Below, piece by piece: positions 44,382 to 54,684 of a stretch of DNA of 64,000 nucleotides. Within the stretch, counting starts at the first letter, position 1. Each line of letters begins with the position of its first letter. The translations under genes and the position numbers were made by a program. Source of the DNA: Vibrio vulnificus NBRC 15645 = ATCC 27562 (GTDB lineage: Bacteria > Pseudomonadota > Gammaproteobacteria > Enterobacterales > Vibrionaceae); assembly GCF_002224265.1 (NCBI RefSeq), contig NZ_CP012881.1, positions 806,001 to 870,000 of the forward strand, in the 5' to 3' direction. The notes below the pieces were generated by a model that worked only from the letters and a program-made list of their open reading frames with translations, was not told the origin of the DNA and searched no databases.

Positions 44382-45284
44382 TCAATTTGAAATTTGTTGC
44401 TTAAGCCAAGTGGTAAACGCTGCGGTACTGTCGTTTTTGCTGTTGTGGATCAAATAGTAACCCGCCTCTGCTCGGATGGGCTGAAAAGGAGAAACTAAGC
44501 GGCCGGTTTGCAACTCATCATCAATCAGCGCCATACGAGCCATAGCGATACCCACCCCGGCTTCCGCCGCTGACATTGCCATATCCGTTCGATTAAAGAA
44601 ATGGCCTCTTTCGGTTGGTAAATCGAGCCGTCTCTGCGCGACCCAACTAAGCCATTCATAATCTCTAGGCGCGTTTTGCCACGGCATAGCGTCGTGCAAA
44701 AGTACCACTTGGCTCCACTCATCTGGCGCATAAACAGCATTGTGCAACCAAGCGTGCGTTTGCAAATATCTGGGGTTCATCACTGGCAGCAAATATTCAT
44801 CCAATAGCAACTCGGTATTGGCTTGACGAAATGGGTGTGGGCGGTAATCAATCGCGAGGTCAAAATCTCGCGTATCACTGTTCACCAACGCGCCTTCGGC
44901 AAAAATTTGGATTTGAATATCGGGATACTGCTGGTGAAAGCTTTCCAACTTGGGTACTAGCCATTTGAAGGCAAAAGAAGGGGTCAGTTTAAGACGCACT
45001 TCCTGTGGGCGACTCTGCTCTTGCTGTAAACGTTGGATTTCCGCAGCCATTTCACCAAAGTGCAACGCTGCACATTGATGAAGTTGCCGCCCCTTCTCCG
45101 TAAAGCGAATACCGCGAGAATGCCGTTCAAACAAACTAAAACCAAGTTGCTGTTCTAGTTGCAATAGCTGCTGACTCACCGCTCCAGTGGTTAAGCAAAG
45201 TTGCCTTGCTGCCTCGGTTAAACTGGGGTACTTACCCACTTCCACAAAAGTATGCAGTGCCGATACGTAAGTGCTTTTGATCAT
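44382..45284 (-). CDS. LysR-family regulator divergent from dadA
   Basis: Starting at ATG 45284 the 300-residue protein has an N-terminal winged HTH (MIKSTYVSALHTFVEVGKYP, then SLTEAARQLCLTTGAVSQQLLQLEQQL) and a LysR substrate-binding domain. It is divergent from dadA with a 109-bp gap, so it likely regulates D-amino acid catabolism. The in-frame ATG 45368 would add 28 basic residues and sits inside the divergent promoter. The effector is not evident. Confidence 0.85.
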   Translation of the reverse strand: MIKSTYVSALHTFVEVGKYPSLTEAARQLCLTTGAVSQQLLQLEQQLGFSLFERHSRGIRFTEKGRQLHQCAALHFGEMAAEIQRLQQEQSRPQEVRLKLTPSFAFKWLVPKLESFHQQYPDIQIQIFAEGALVNSDTRDFDLAIDYRPHPFRQANTELLLDEYLLPVMNPRYLQTHAWLHNAVYAPDEWSQVVLLHDAMPWQNAPRDYEWLSWVAQRRLDLPTERGHFFNRTDMAMSAAEAGVGIAMARMALIDDELQTGRLVSPFQPIRAEAGYYLIHNSKNDSTAAFTTWLKQQISN

Positions 45285-45393
45285 TTTCGCCTGCTTGCGT
45301 TTAGTTTTTCTATAAGCAGCAGTTAATTTATATCGATTGTTACCAAGTTGTAAACCTAAGAAACTCACGCTGTTTCTAATCAGGAGAAAATCG

Positions 45394-46647
45394 ATGAAAG
45401 CAGTGGTATTGGGCAGCGGTGTGGTTGGCTTGATGAGCGCGTGGTATCTACAAAAAGCAGGCTATCAGGTGACCGTTGTTGACCGCCAAGCGCGCAGCGC
45501 GGAAGAAACCAGTTTTGCCAACGCAGGGCAGATCTCTTACGGCTACTCTTCGCCTTGGGCTGCACCGGGCATTCCACAAAAAGCAATTCGCTGGCTGATG
45601 GAAGAGCACGCACCACTGAAAATCAAACCCTCTCTTGATCCTCAACTGCTGAAATGGGCGACACAAATGTTGGCCAACTGCCAACTCAGTCGTTATCAAG
45701 TGAACAAAGCAAGGATGTTGGCGATTGCCAATCACAGCCGTGAATGCCTTAGCCAACTTCGCCAAGAGCACGATATTGAATACCAAGGCCGCCAACAAGG
45801 TACGTTGCAGGTTTTTCGTACGCAAAAGCAGTTGATCGCCATTGAAAAAGACATCGCATTACTTGAGCAAAGCGGTACGCGCTTTCAACGTATGAGTGTC
45901 GATGAATGCATTAAACAAGAACCGGGATTGGCAGCCGTGAGCCATAAACTGACGGGCGGTCTCTATCTACCTGACGATGAAACGGGCGATTGCTATTTGT
46001 TTTGCCAACAGATGACTGAACTGGCACAACAGCAAGGCGTGACCTTTTTGTTCAATACGAACGTGAATAAGGTCAATACTCAAGGTAACCAAGTAGTGAG
46101 TGTGTCTACTGATGTTGGCGAGTTGCAAGCCGATGTATACGTGGTGGCCATGGGCAGTTATTCCACCGCGCTACTCGCGCAATTGGGGATAACGATACCT
46201 GTTTATCCGGTCAAGGGTTATTCCCTGACCGTTCCGATCACCGATGAAAGCCAAGCTCCGGTTTCTACGGTCATGGATGAAACCTATAAAGTGGCACTGA
46301 CTCGATTTGATGACCGCATTCGCGTGGCTGGCACCGCAGAGCTCGCTGGATTCGATCCTGCGATTCCTGAGAAACGCAAAGCAACCATTTCTATGGTGGT
46401 GAACGATCTTTTCCCTCGTAGCGGTGATTTTGCCAAGGCGGAATTCTGGACTGGTTTTCGCCCTATGACACCAGACGGCACACCACTCATCGGTAAAACC
46501 CCGATCAAGAATCTCTATACCAATACCGGACATGGTACCTTAGGTTGGACCATGGCGTGTGGTTCAGGTCACTTACTGAGCCAAATCATCACCGGCGAGC
46601 AAACGGAGAATCCGGCAGGGTTGGATCTCTTCCGCTACGCCAGCTAG
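45394..46647 (+). CDS. dadA: D-amino acid dehydrogenase, small subunit type
   Basis: DadA oxidises D-amino acids (chiefly D-alanine) to 2-oxo acids and ammonia at the membrane, passing electrons to quinone. The 417-residue FAD protein starts MKAVVLGSGVVGLMSAWYL, the dinucleotide-binding GxGxxG motif, and ends in a second FAD contact GTLGWTMACGSG. ATG 45394 follows CAGGAG. It is preceded by a divergent LysR regulator and followed by an alanine symporter, so the group may take up and use alanine. Confidence 0.93.
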   Translation: MKAVVLGSGVVGLMSAWYLQKAGYQVTVVDRQARSAEETSFANAGQISYGYSSPWAAPGIPQKAIRWLMEEHAPLKIKPSLDPQLLKWATQMLANCQLSRYQVNKARMLAIANHSRECLSQLRQEHDIEYQGRQQGTLQVFRTQKQLIAIEKDIALLEQSGTRFQRMSVDECIKQEPGLAAVSHKLTGGLYLPDDETGDCYLFCQQMTELAQQQGVTFLFNTNVNKVNTQGNQVVSVSTDVGELQADVYVVAMGSYSTALLAQLGITIPVYPVKGYSLTVPITDESQAPVSTVMDETYKVALTRFDDRIRVAGTAELAGFDPAIPEKRKATISMVVNDLFPRSGDFAKAEFWTGFRPMTPDGTPLIGKTPIKNLYTNTGHGTLGWTMACGSGHLLSQIITGEQTENPAGLDLFRYAS

Positions 46648-46706
46648 CCCAACACGCCATAAAACGACCAGATAAGCCATTAGAGGATTTATCTAAAATT
46701 CCCCAA

Positions 46707-46751
46707 CATCGCAGAACTCATCTTATACAAAAGATGAATAGTTCTGCGATG
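46707..46751. repeat. Long stem-loop between dadA and the alanine symporter
   Basis: CATCGCAGAACT-CATCTT (46707-46724) pairs with AAGATG-AAT-AGTTCTGCGATG (46731-46751), an 18-bp stem with a 3-base bulge and a 6-base loop. There is no U-tract, so it may be a 5' leader structure or a repeat element. The rest of the 319-bp gap (46648-46966) shows nothing recognisable. Confidence 0.65.
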
Positions 46752-46966
46752 CATTATTCTGCAATAAAAGTAAATAGCCACCAATATCCCGCATCTTGTT
46801 CTATACAACACTTTTACCATTTTCCAATTAACAATTTATTAGCATTTTGTGTTCACAGTCACGAAGGTGATATGTTTTAGATATTTTAATTAACAATTGC
46901 ATTACAAAAAGATTAATATGCCGAACAGAAAACAAACAACACAAACATCTAACAGGGAAAATACTC

Positions 46967-48508
46967 ATGCAGTCTTTAGTTGATTTTCTGAATGGAATTA
47001 TCTGGAGCCCGGTGCTGATTTATCTGTGCTTGGGCGCTGGTCTGTTCTACTCCATCGTGACTCGCTTCGTTCAAGTGCGTCACTTCTTCGAAATGTGGCG
47101 CCTACTCCTTTCTGGCAAAAGCTCTTCAAAAGGGATCTCCTCTTTCCAAGCATTAGCCGTTTCACTTTCTGGTCGCGTCGGTACAGGTAACATCGCAGGT
47201 GTCGCAGCAGCGATCGGTTTTGGTGGTCCGGGAGCGGTATTCTGGATGTGGGTTGTTGCCTTCTTTGGTGCAGCAACCGCCTATGCAGAATCCACACTGG
47301 CGCAAATCTACAAAGAAGAAGACAACGGTGAATTCCGTGGTGGCCCTGCTTACTACATTGAAAAAGCCATGGGTCAGAAGTGGTACGCGTGGGTCTTCGC
47401 TATCGCGACTATCTTTGCGTGTGGCTTCCTGCTACCTGGCGTTCAATCAAACAGCATTGGTAATGCGGTTGAAGCGGCATTTGGCCCAGGAGAGATGATT
47501 GAAACCGCACTGGGCACTTTCAGTTTCGCAAAAATTTTAACCGGTACGGTCATCTCAATCATCTTAGCATTCATCATTTTTGGTGGTGTAAAACGTATCG
47601 CAAACTTCACCCAAGTCGTGGTGCCATTCATGGCTCTTGCTTACGTGATCACAGCGTTCGTGATTATCCTACTCAACATTGGTGAAGTACCACGCATTGT
47701 TGCCATGATCGTGGGTGATGCATTCACACCAATGGCGGGTGTCGGCGCTGCAATTGGTTGGGGTGTAAAACGTGGTGTTTACTCGAACGAAGCAGGTCAA
47801 GGTACAGGCCCTCACGCAGCAGCAGCGGCCAGTGTTGATCACCCTGCGCAGCAAGGTTTGGTGCAGTCGTTCTCAATCTACATCGATACTCTGCTCGTCT
47901 GTTCAGCGACCGCCTTTATGATTCTGATCACTGGCGCGTATAACGTTCATGGTGCAGAAGGTTTCCTTGTGCAGAACATATCAGCAGAAATCGCAGCCAA
48001 CGGCCCTGTGTTTACACAAATGGCGATTGAAAGTGCATTGCCAGGCGTAGGTAAACCATTCATTGCGGTTGCGCTGTTCTTCTTAGCCTTTACCACGATT
48101 CTTGCTTACTACTACATTGCAGAAACGAACATCGCGTACATCCGTCGCAGCTTCAAAGTGAATGGTTTGATGTTTGTACTGAAAGTGGCGCTGATTGCTG
48201 TCGTCTTCTACGGCACAGTGAAAACCGCGAACTTAGCATGGGCAATGGGTGATGTGGGCGTTGGCTTGATGGCATGGCTCAACATCGTTGGCATTCTAAT
48301 CATCTTCTTCATGTCAAAACCGGCGATCAAAGCGCTGCAAGATTATGAAGAGCAACAAAAGCAAGGCGTGACCGACTACACCTTCAACCCTGTAAAACTG
48401 GGTATCTCAGGGGCGACTTACTGGGAAGAGAAATACAAGCGTAAAACCGGTCAAGATCCACAAACGGAAGAAAAACAAACCACCGTCGTGGAGCAGCCTT
48501 CACTCTAA
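46967..48508 (+). CDS. Alanine or glycine:cation symporter (AGCS family)
   Basis: The 513-residue protein has the AGCS signatures GNIAGVAAAIGFGGPGAVFWMW and NEAGQGTGPHAAAAA and about ten membrane segments. Members import alanine or glycine with Na+ or H+. ATG 46967 has AGGGAAAA upstream. It follows dadA and fits a D-/L-alanine utilisation role, but separate transcription is possible because of the 319-bp gap. The length and motifs are standard, and it ends at a terminator shared with satP. Confidence 0.92.
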   Translation: MQSLVDFLNGIIWSPVLIYLCLGAGLFYSIVTRFVQVRHFFEMWRLLLSGKSSSKGISSFQALAVSLSGRVGTGNIAGVAAAIGFGGPGAVFWMWVVAFFGAATAYAESTLAQIYKEEDNGEFRGGPAYYIEKAMGQKWYAWVFAIATIFACGFLLPGVQSNSIGNAVEAAFGPGEMIETALGTFSFAKILTGTVISIILAFIIFGGVKRIANFTQVVVPFMALAYVITAFVIILLNIGEVPRIVAMIVGDAFTPMAGVGAAIGWGVKRGVYSNEAGQGTGPHAAAAASVDHPAQQGLVQSFSIYIDTLLVCSATAFMILITGAYNVHGAEGFLVQNISAEIAANGPVFTQMAIESALPGVGKPFIAVALFFLAFTTILAYYYIAETNIAYIRRSFKVNGLMFVLKVALIAVVFYGTVKTANLAWAMGDVGVGLMAWLNIVGILIIFFMSKPAIKALQDYEEQQKQGVTDYTFNPVKLGISGATYWEEKYKRKTGQDPQTEEKQTTVVEQPSL

Positions 48509-48577
48509 CTTCTCAGGAAGTAAACACAACATCGTACAATAAGAAAAAGGCAGTGTTGCCCTCACGGGCAAATAAGA

Positions 48578-48606
48578 AAAGGGGTTAGCCATTGGCTAAC
48601 CCCTTT
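48578..48606. terminator. Bidirectional terminator between the AGCS gene and satP
   Basis: AAAGGGGTTAGCC and GGCTAACCCCTTT pair perfectly around ATT, with U-runs on both strands. It lies between the convergent AGCS and satP genes. Confidence 0.9.
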
Positions 48607-48632
48607 CATTTCTGTTCTCAAAACGATGTGGC

Positions 48633-49226
48633 TTATGCAGCAAGCTCTTGCGCGTTCACCGCAGGCGCTTTCTTTTCACCAATCGGCAAAATAGTGCGGC
48701 CATATTCGTTATTTAGCACTTGAGCCATAGCAAAGTAGATTGCGCTCGCACCACAGAAGATGCCTTCAAAGCCCGCGATCGTGCCGATAAGTTCGCTGCC
48801 CGTAAAATCACGTGCTGCTAGCAGTGCAAAAAGAACGGTCAATGAACCAAATACCACTTGTTTGGCGGTTGGGTAGCAAAGCGAGCCCATGAACATGAAA
48901 CCAGTGAAAATACCCCACAGAGCAAGGTACCAACCCATGAAATTCGCAGGGCTTGCTGGTAGGCCCATGTATGGCATCACGATCAACGCAACCAGCGTCA
49001 ACCAGAATAGGCCGTAAGACGTAAACGCTGTGGTGCCAAAGGTATCACCACGCTTAAAGCACATGATGCCTACGATCACTTGGCTTAGACCACCGTAAAA
49101 GATGCCCATTGCCAAGATCATAGAGTCAATCGGGAAGAAACCTGCATTGTGAATGTTGAGCAGGATTGTAGTCATACCGAAACCCATTAGACCAAGTGGC
49201 GCTGGGTTAGCCAGTTTAGTAGACAT
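48633..49226 (-). CDS. satP: Acetate/succinate transporter SatP (GPR1/FUN34/YaaH family)
   Basis: The 197-residue protein begins MSTKLANPAPLGLMGFGMTT with the family signature NPAPLG and has six hydrophobic helices. SatP takes up acetate and succinate with protons. ATG 49226 is preceded by AAAAGG. It is followed by a C-terminal ILPIGEKKAPAVNA tail. It lies beside a chitinase gene and an alanine transporter and is presumably monocistronic. Confidence 0.92.
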   Translation of the reverse strand: MSTKLANPAPLGLMGFGMTTILLNIHNAGFFPIDSMILAMGIFYGGLSQVIVGIMCFKRGDTFGTTAFTSYGLFWLTLVALIVMPYMGLPASPANFMGWYLALWGIFTGFMFMGSLCYPTAKQVVFGSLTVLFALLAARDFTGSELIGTIAGFEGIFCGASAIYFAMAQVLNNEYGRTILPIGEKKAPAVNAQELAA

Positions 49227-49342
49227 AAACGCGTACCTTTTCAAAAATGTTTATAAAAATTACGCGCGGATTTTAATGAAGCGTTGGATAAAAGATAGCT
49301 AGCTAAAGTGCAAACTAAGATTTCATATAAAACGAACTGAAT

Positions 49343-49373
49343 AAACAAACTCTGGCATAGCCAGAGTTTGTTT
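49343..49373 (-). terminator. Chitinase terminator
   Basis: A perfect 14-bp stem (49343-49356 with 49360-49373; AAACAAACTCTGGC...) around ATA lies 14 bp past the chitinase stop codon on the minus strand. Confidence 0.85.
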
Positions 49374-49386
49374 GAGGTTAGAAAGG

Positions 49387-51090
49387 TTACTGACAAGAAA
49401 TCTCATCCCAGAACCAGTTTGATTGCGTTGGCGTCTCCCAAACTCCTGGGCCATTTTTAGCGATAAAGCACTTACCGTTGTAAGTCACTTTTTCACCATT
49501 CGCAACCTGCGTCACTCCCGGCTCCCACTGAATAAAGGTACCAGGGACAGGGGTTGGATCTGGTGTTGGTTCAGGTGTCGGATCCGGTGTTGGCTCTGGG
49601 TCCGGAGTCGGATCTGGCGTTGGAACAGGATCCGGGGTTGGCGTTGGGTCCGTTGGTGTTCCCGCCACCAATTCCCAAGGCCCACCTAAGCTTGGATCGT
49701 TGCCTTGTGTCCACCACTTAGCCTTGTATGTCGCACCTTTGTAGGTGACTTGATCGCCAGCAACGTAAACTTTACTTGCGCTCCACTCATTGCCACCCGG
49801 TTGGGTTCCTGGGTCAACAGGGTCCAGTTTGTCAACCACACGCACTTCTGGCCAACTTGCGTGCGAGCCGTAGAAGTTAGTCACACATTTTTCGTAGTCG
49901 CCTGGTACTAACGCCGAATAGGCCGTTTGGAAGCCCACCAATTCACATTCAAAGGAATAACCTCCCGGGCGATCGGCGTAATATTTCCAGTTGCCATCCC
50001 AGTTGGTGTAGAGCACGTCGGTTGCACCATTAAGGTTCAAACTGCCATAAGGGGTTTGCTGCCAACAGGTGTTCTTCTCATCCGCTTCCACAGGGATTTG
50101 ATAGTGTGATGCCAGCCCTTCCCAGTAACGAATACGGTTAACCGGCTGGCCTTTGTCTTTATTCTGCTCACCACACTCAATGCCACCATTGATGACGTTA
50201 ATCGTGGTACCAAAGCCGTAGCCAATACCCGCGTCCACTTCACGTTGGGATGGCACCCAAGTACGGTCGATCACATGCAGCATGGCTGGTTTCGGCGCTT
50301 GAGGTGTTAAGAAAAACCAAATGGCTGAAGCGAGGTTTAACCAAGAGTCCGCCACCAAAGCAGGGTTCTTAAGCAGCACGGTGGCATCACCATCGTACAT
50401 CACTTCCGAAAACGCACCGTAGTTGAAGTGGTAAGAAAGCTGTTTTGCCCCACGGCCAAAATAGCCCTGCCCCGCTTCACACGGCCAACGTTTATTTTGC
50501 CAATCGTTCTGGCCACACCCCGTGGTGTAACCAGCTTGACCTTCCGACCACCCCATTTCACGAACATGAACTAACGCTTGTTGCCACTCTTCCAGACCTA
50601 GTGGGTTATCAGAGACGTTGTCAATCGCAATGTGGCCACCGGTTTCTTGCGAGAAATGAGCAAAAGCAGTCACGATGGATTTTTTACAGATCGCATCTGA
50701 ATCCCGTCCATCCGTGTACTCACCACAGAAGGCGGGGAACTTACCGATCGCCTTTAAAAAACGCGTATAAGTGTATTCGGGCGCAGCCATATGAGTGAGA
50801 AAATCCCATTCACTTTGTGGGAAAACACGTTCAGTACGCTTTACGTTATCAGGGTTGCTCGCCGCGCCGGGAGCAATGGCTTCGACGATGGTATTCGAGC
50901 GTGTTTCTAACGCCTTTGACCAAATCGCGTACATGGGATTTGAAGTTTGTGCTTGCTCTGCTTCTTGCAGATCCACTCGTGAAACAACATATCCATTCGG
51001 GTTTTGAGGGTCTGGTTGGATATTCATTGCCGCTTGCGCTCCAGCGGCTAACGTACATCCGATCAGAACCGACAGATGGGAAATCTTCAT
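49387..51090 (-). CDS. Secreted GH19 chitinase with carbohydrate-binding modules
   Basis: The 567-residue protein has a signal peptide (cleavage near AQA-A, residue 20), then a family 19 glycoside hydrolase domain (about 85-345) with the catalytic glutamate in [11 protein letters not shown] and the loop [15 protein letters not shown]5/12-like chitin-binding module follows (about 435-480; [20 protein letters not shown]), then a Thr/Pro/Asp-rich linker ([14 protein letters not shown] repeats), and a second binding module ends in [10 protein letters not shown]. It degrades chitin outside the cell. The linker DNA has a hexanucleotide-like repeat (49553-49655). The gene is monocistronic. Confidence 0.9.
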   Translation of the reverse strand: MKISHLSVLIGCTLAAGAQAAMNIQPDPQNPNGYVVSRVDLQEAEQAQTSNPMYAIWSKALETRSNTIVEAIAPGAASNPDNVKRTERVFPQSEWDFLTHMAAPEYTYTRFLKAIGKFPAFCGEYTDGRDSDAICKKSIVTAFAHFSQETGGHIAIDNVSDNPLGLEEWQQALVHVREMGWSEGQAGYTTGCGQNDWQNKRWPCEAGQGYFGRGAKQLSYHFNYGAFSEVMYDGDATVLLKNPALVADSWLNLASAIWFFLTPQAPKPAMLHVIDRTWVPSQREVDAGIGYGFGTTINVINGGIECGEQNKDKGQPVNRIRYWEGLASHYQIPVEADEKNTCWQQTPYGSLNLNGATDVLYTNWDGNWKYYADRPGGYSFECELVGFQTAYSALVPGDYEKCVTNFYGSHASWPEVRVVDKLDPVDPGTQPGGNEWSASKVYVAGDQVTYKGATYKAKWWTQGNDPSLGGPWELVAGTPTDPTPTPDPVPTPDPTPDPEPTPDPTPEPTPDPTPVPGTFIQWEPGVTQVANGEKVTYNGKCFIAKNGPGVWETPTQSNWFWDEISCQ

Positions 51091-51290
51091 TCTTCCTTAT
51101 CCTTTTTCTCTACACAAAAAATGTTACATTTCTGGCAGATTAGACCTTAATCCTTGGTAAAGTCAGAGAGATTCACCATTATTGAACAAAACTGCGAGTC
51201 ATTTCAGCATCATGCAAATGGAACAACGTTCTACGACAAAGCGAATGCTGCCCCTGTTCCAAAACCAACAACCCGAGTAAACAGCAATAA

Positions 51291-51320
51291 AAAACCCCGA
51301 GTGTTCACTCGGGGTTTATT
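51291..51320 (-). terminator. guaA terminator
   Basis: AAACCCCGAGTG and CACTCGGGGTTT form a stem 31 bp beyond the guaA stop codon on the minus strand, with an A-run that gives a U-run in the transcript. The rest of the gap to the chitinase gene (51091-51290) shows no gene. Confidence 0.85.
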
Positions 51321-51351
51321 TGATGGATCAATGCACTGCGTTAACGCAAGA

Positions 51352-52905
51352 TTATTCCCACTCGATGGTTGCTGGTGGCTTACCAGAGATATCGTAAACC
51401 ACGCGCGAGATGCCGTTTACTTCATTGATAATGCGGTTAGAAACCTTACCTAGGAAATCGTACGGTAGGTGTGCCCAATGCGCCGTCATGAAGTCGATGG
51501 TCTCTACAGCACGTAGTGATACCACCCAGTCATACTTACGGCCATCGCCCATTACACCGACAGAACGTACTGGTAGGAACACCGTAAACGCTTGAGATAC
51601 TTTGTTGTAAAGATCCGCAGCATGGAGCTCTTCAATAAAGATAGCGTCCGCACGACGTAGCAAATCACAGTACTCTTTCTTGATTTCACCAAGAACACGA
51701 ACACCTAGACCTGGGCCAGGGAATGGGTGGCGGTAAAGCATTTCGTAAGGTAGGCCAAGTTCTAGGCCAATCTTACGCACTTCATCTTTGAACAGCTCAC
51801 GCAGTGGCTCAACAAGACCCATAGCCATGTCGTCTGGCAGACCGCCCACGTTATGATGAGATTTGATTACGTGCGCTTTACCAGTCTTAGAGGCAGCTGA
51901 CTCGATTACGTCTGGGTAGATGGTACCTTGAGCGAGCCATTTCGCATTCTTCAGCTTCTTCGATTCTTCATCAAATACATCGACGAATACGTGACCGATG
52001 GTCTTACGCTTCTCTTCAGGATCAGATTTGCCTTCAAGTGCTTTTAGGAAGCGCTCTTCAGCATCAACTTTGATGATGTTTAGGCCAAACTTGTCGCCAA
52101 ACATGTCCATCACTTGCTGACCTTCGTTTAAACGAAGTAGACCGTTATCAACGAAGACACACGTTAGCTTGTCACCGATTGCACGGTGAACCAGCATTGC
52201 CACTACTGATGAATCCACACCACCAGATAGACCGAGGATCACTTCATCGTCACCCACTTGCTCTTTAATACGAGCAACGGCATCTTCGATGATGGATTCA
52301 GAGGTCCATAGACGCTCACAACCACAGACGCCAAGAACAAAGTTCTCTAGCATTTGTAGGCCATTTTTAGTGTGCGTTACTTCTGGATGGAACTGAACGC
52401 CGTAGTATTTTTTCTCTTCGTTCGCCATTGCAGCGTAAGGACAAGTGTCTGTTTCACCTACTTTGGTGAAACCTGCTGGAATCTCAACGACTTTGTCACC
52501 GTGGCTCATCCACACATCTTGAGTAGCTTCAAGATCTTTGAAAATTGCTGACTCACCAGACACTTTTACAGCTGCATAGCCAAACTCGCGCTCGTCAGAA
52601 GTCGATACTTTGCCGCCTAGCTGCTCAGCCATAGTCTGCATGCCGTAACACACACCCAGTACTGGCACGCCTGAATCGAATACATATTGAGGTGCACGAG
52701 GAGAGTTATCTTCTGTCACGCTCTCTGGTCCACCAGAAAGAATAATACCGTCTGGGTTGAATTCACGAATATCCGCTTCTTCAACATCCCAGCTCCAAAG
52801 CTCACAGTAAACGCCGATTTCACGTACGCGGCGCGCAACAAGTTGAGTGTACTGCGAACCGAAATCTAGGATCAGAATACGTTGGTCATGAATATTTTTA
52901 GTCAT
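51352..52905 (-). CDS. guaA: GMP synthase (glutamine-hydrolysing)
   Basis: GuaA converts XMP to GMP using ATP and glutamine. From ATG 52905 ([21 protein letters not shown]) the 517-residue protein has an N-terminal class I glutamine amidotransferase (nucleophile in GVCYGMQ, His and Glu in [10 protein letters not shown]), an ATP pyrophosphatase domain ([11 protein letters not shown]-loop) and the GMP synthase C-terminal dimerisation domain. It follows guaB in one operon, separated by 82 bp with a hairpin. The earlier in-frame start at 52947 lies in that spacer. Confidence 0.97.
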   Translation of the reverse strand: MTKNIHDQRILILDFGSQYTQLVARRVREIGVYCELWSWDVEEADIREFNPDGIILSGGPESVTEDNSPRAPQYVFDSGVPVLGVCYGMQTMAEQLGGKVSTSDEREFGYAAVKVSGESAIFKDLEATQDVWMSHGDKVVEIPAGFTKVGETDTCPYAAMANEEKKYYGVQFHPEVTHTKNGLQMLENFVLGVCGCERLWTSESIIEDAVARIKEQVGDDEVILGLSGGVDSSVVAMLVHRAIGDKLTCVFVDNGLLRLNEGQQVMDMFGDKFGLNIIKVDAEERFLKALEGKSDPEEKRKTIGHVFVDVFDEESKKLKNAKWLAQGTIYPDVIESAASKTGKAHVIKSHHNVGGLPDDMAMGLVEPLRELFKDEVRKIGLELGLPYEMLYRHPFPGPGLGVRVLGEIKKEYCDLLRRADAIFIEELHAADLYNKVSQAFTVFLPVRSVGVMGDGRKYDWVVSLRAVETIDFMTAHWAHLPYDFLGKVSNRIINEVNGISRVVYDISGKPPATIEWE

Positions 52906-52935
52906 TGAGGTTAATCTCGATATCAAATTTGGTGG

Positions 52936-52960
52936 ATGGGGAGCCAATCTCGCTCCCCAT
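52936..52960 (-). other. Intercistronic hairpin between guaB and guaA
   Basis: ATGGGGAGC (52936-52944) and GCTCCCCAT (52952-52960) form a perfect 9-bp stem with a 7-base loop. It lies in the 82-bp spacer and has no U-tract. Confidence 0.6.
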
Positions 52961-52987
52961 AAGCTTTAAATTTCAACTCAGGGTCAA

Positions 52988-54451
52988 TTAACCCAAGCGA
53001 TAGTTAGGTGCTTCTTTGGTGATTTGCACATCGTGCACGTGAGACTCTTGCATGCCCGCGCCCGTAATGCGTACGAATTCGGCTTTAGTGCGCATTTCTT
53101 CGATCGTTGCACTGCCTGTTAGGCCCATGCTTGAACGCAGACCACCCATTTGCTGATGAACGATCTCTTTTAGGCGGCCTTTGTACGCGATACGGCCTTC
53201 GATACCTTCTGGTACCAGCTTGTCTGCTGCGTTGTCTGTCTGGAAGTAACGATCTGAAGAACCTTGAGACATTGCGCCCAAAGAACCCATACCACGGTAA
53301 GCTTTGTAAGAACGGCCGTTGTAAAGAATCACTTCACCCGGTGCTTCTTCAGTACCCGCAAACATAGAACCAACCATCACACAAGATGCGCCCGCCGCAA
53401 TCGCTTTACAGATATCGCCAGAGAAACGGATACCACCATCAGCAATCACTGGCACGCCATATTGGTTCGCCACTTCCGCTGCGTCTGCAATCGCGGTAAT
53501 TTGTGGAACGCCTACGCCAGTCACGATACGAGTCGTACAGATAGAGCCAGGGCCGATACCCACTTTCACTGCGCTAACGCCCGCTTCAATCAGGGCTTTG
53601 GCACCCGCTGCTGTTGCAACGTTGCCGCCAATGATATCAAGATTCGGGAATGCCGCTCGTGTATCACGAATACGTTGTAAAACACCTTCTGAGTGACCAT
53701 GTGAAGAGTCAATCAACAATACATCAACACCGGCTTCAACCAGTGCAGCAACGCGCTCTTCGTTACCCGCACCCGCCCCAACCGCTGCGCCTACGCGTAG
53801 ACGACCTTGAGCATCTTTACATGCGTTTGGTTTACGTTCTGCTTTGTGGAAGTCTTTTGCCGTGATCATACCGGTCAATTGGAAATCATCATTCACAACC
53901 AGTACTTTCTCAACGCGGGCTTCATGCATTTTTTCTTGCACTTCAGCGCGAGTTGCGCCTTCTTTTACGGCAGCCAAGTTTTCTTTTGGCGTCATGACAG
54001 AAGAGACTTTCTTAGACAGATCCGTCACAAAACGTACGTCACGACCAGTGATGATACCCACTAGCTCATTGCTTTCGGTAACCACAGGGAAACCAGCAAA
54101 GCCGTGCTTGTCGGTCAGCGAAACCACATCCGCGATGGTCGCATCAGGGCTTACAGTGACAGGATCCGTTACGACACCCGCTTCAAACTTCTTCACTTTA
54201 CGAACTTCAGCAGCTTGCTGTTCGATAGACATATTCTTGTGAATAAAGCCAATGCCACCTTCCTGCGCAAGTGCAATAGCGAGACGAGCTTCCGTCACGG
54301 TATCCATCGAGGCAGAGATCATAGGAATGTTCAGTGTGATGTTTTTGGTCAACTGAGTGCGAAGATCAGCTGTGTTTGGGAGAACAGTGGAGTGAGCTGG
54401 CACGAGTAGTACGTCATCGAATGTCAGCGCTTCTTTGGCAATTCTTAGCAT
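52988..54451 (-). CDS. guaB: Inosine-5'-monophosphate dehydrogenase
   Basis: GuaB oxidises IMP to XMP with NAD+, the first committed step to GMP. From ATG 54451 ([21 protein letters not shown]) the 487-residue protein has the catalytic barrel with Cys in [13 protein letters not shown], two CBS domains inserted around residues 90-205, the flap RYFQ and a C-terminal PYRG active-site segment. An in-frame TTG two codons upstream is ignored. A promoter with TATAAT lies at 54568-54596. guaA follows, and xseA is divergent. Confidence 0.97.
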   Translation of the reverse strand: MLRIAKEALTFDDVLLVPAHSTVLPNTADLRTQLTKNITLNIPMISASMDTVTEARLAIALAQEGGIGFIHKNMSIEQQAAEVRKVKKFEAGVVTDPVTVSPDATIADVVSLTDKHGFAGFPVVTESNELVGIITGRDVRFVTDLSKKVSSVMTPKENLAAVKEGATRAEVQEKMHEARVEKVLVVNDDFQLTGMITAKDFHKAERKPNACKDAQGRLRVGAAVGAGAGNEERVAALVEAGVDVLLIDSSHGHSEGVLQRIRDTRAAFPNLDIIGGNVATAAGAKALIEAGVSAVKVGIGPGSICTTRIVTGVGVPQITAIADAAEVANQYGVPVIADGGIRFSGDICKAIAAGASCVMVGSMFAGTEEAPGEVILYNGRSYKAYRGMGSLGAMSQGSSDRYFQTDNAADKLVPEGIEGRIAYKGRLKEIVHQQMGGLRSSMGLTGSATIEEMRTKAEFVRITGAGMQESHVHDVQITKEAPNYRLG

Positions 54452-54567
54452 TTGCAATATCTCACAATATGTAGAGGTAAAAAGAACAATCCAATCTCAT
54501 CGTTTCGCATAATGAGGGCAGCAGGCTTTAAGCAACTTGCTACATTTGGATTAGATATTGCGGACGG

Positions 54568-54596
54568 ATTATACGGCCAACGCAATCGCTTGACCA
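54568..54596 (-). promoter_or_regulatory. Sigma-70 promoter of guaB-guaA
   Basis: On the minus strand TGGTCA (54591-54596) and a perfect TATAAT (54568-54573) are spaced 17 bp, 117 bp upstream of the guaB start codon. The spacer includes GCGATTGCGT, a half-match to PurR sites, but this is weak. Confidence 0.6.
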
Positions 54597-54684
54597 CAAA
54601 TTTTTTAATTTTTTTCTTGCATTCACCCTCTTGCTATGTATTATATTGCGGCTAACTTCCATACCCACGTCTACGGGATTAGCT

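Noticed and set aside
46545..46880. ORF overlapping the dadA 3' end and the following gap
   Set aside because: It starts inside dadA in another frame and runs through the structured gap, with no family similarity.
54580..54590. PurR site in the guaB promoter
   Set aside because: Only a half-site (GCGATTGCGT-like) is visible; the match is too weak to call an operator.
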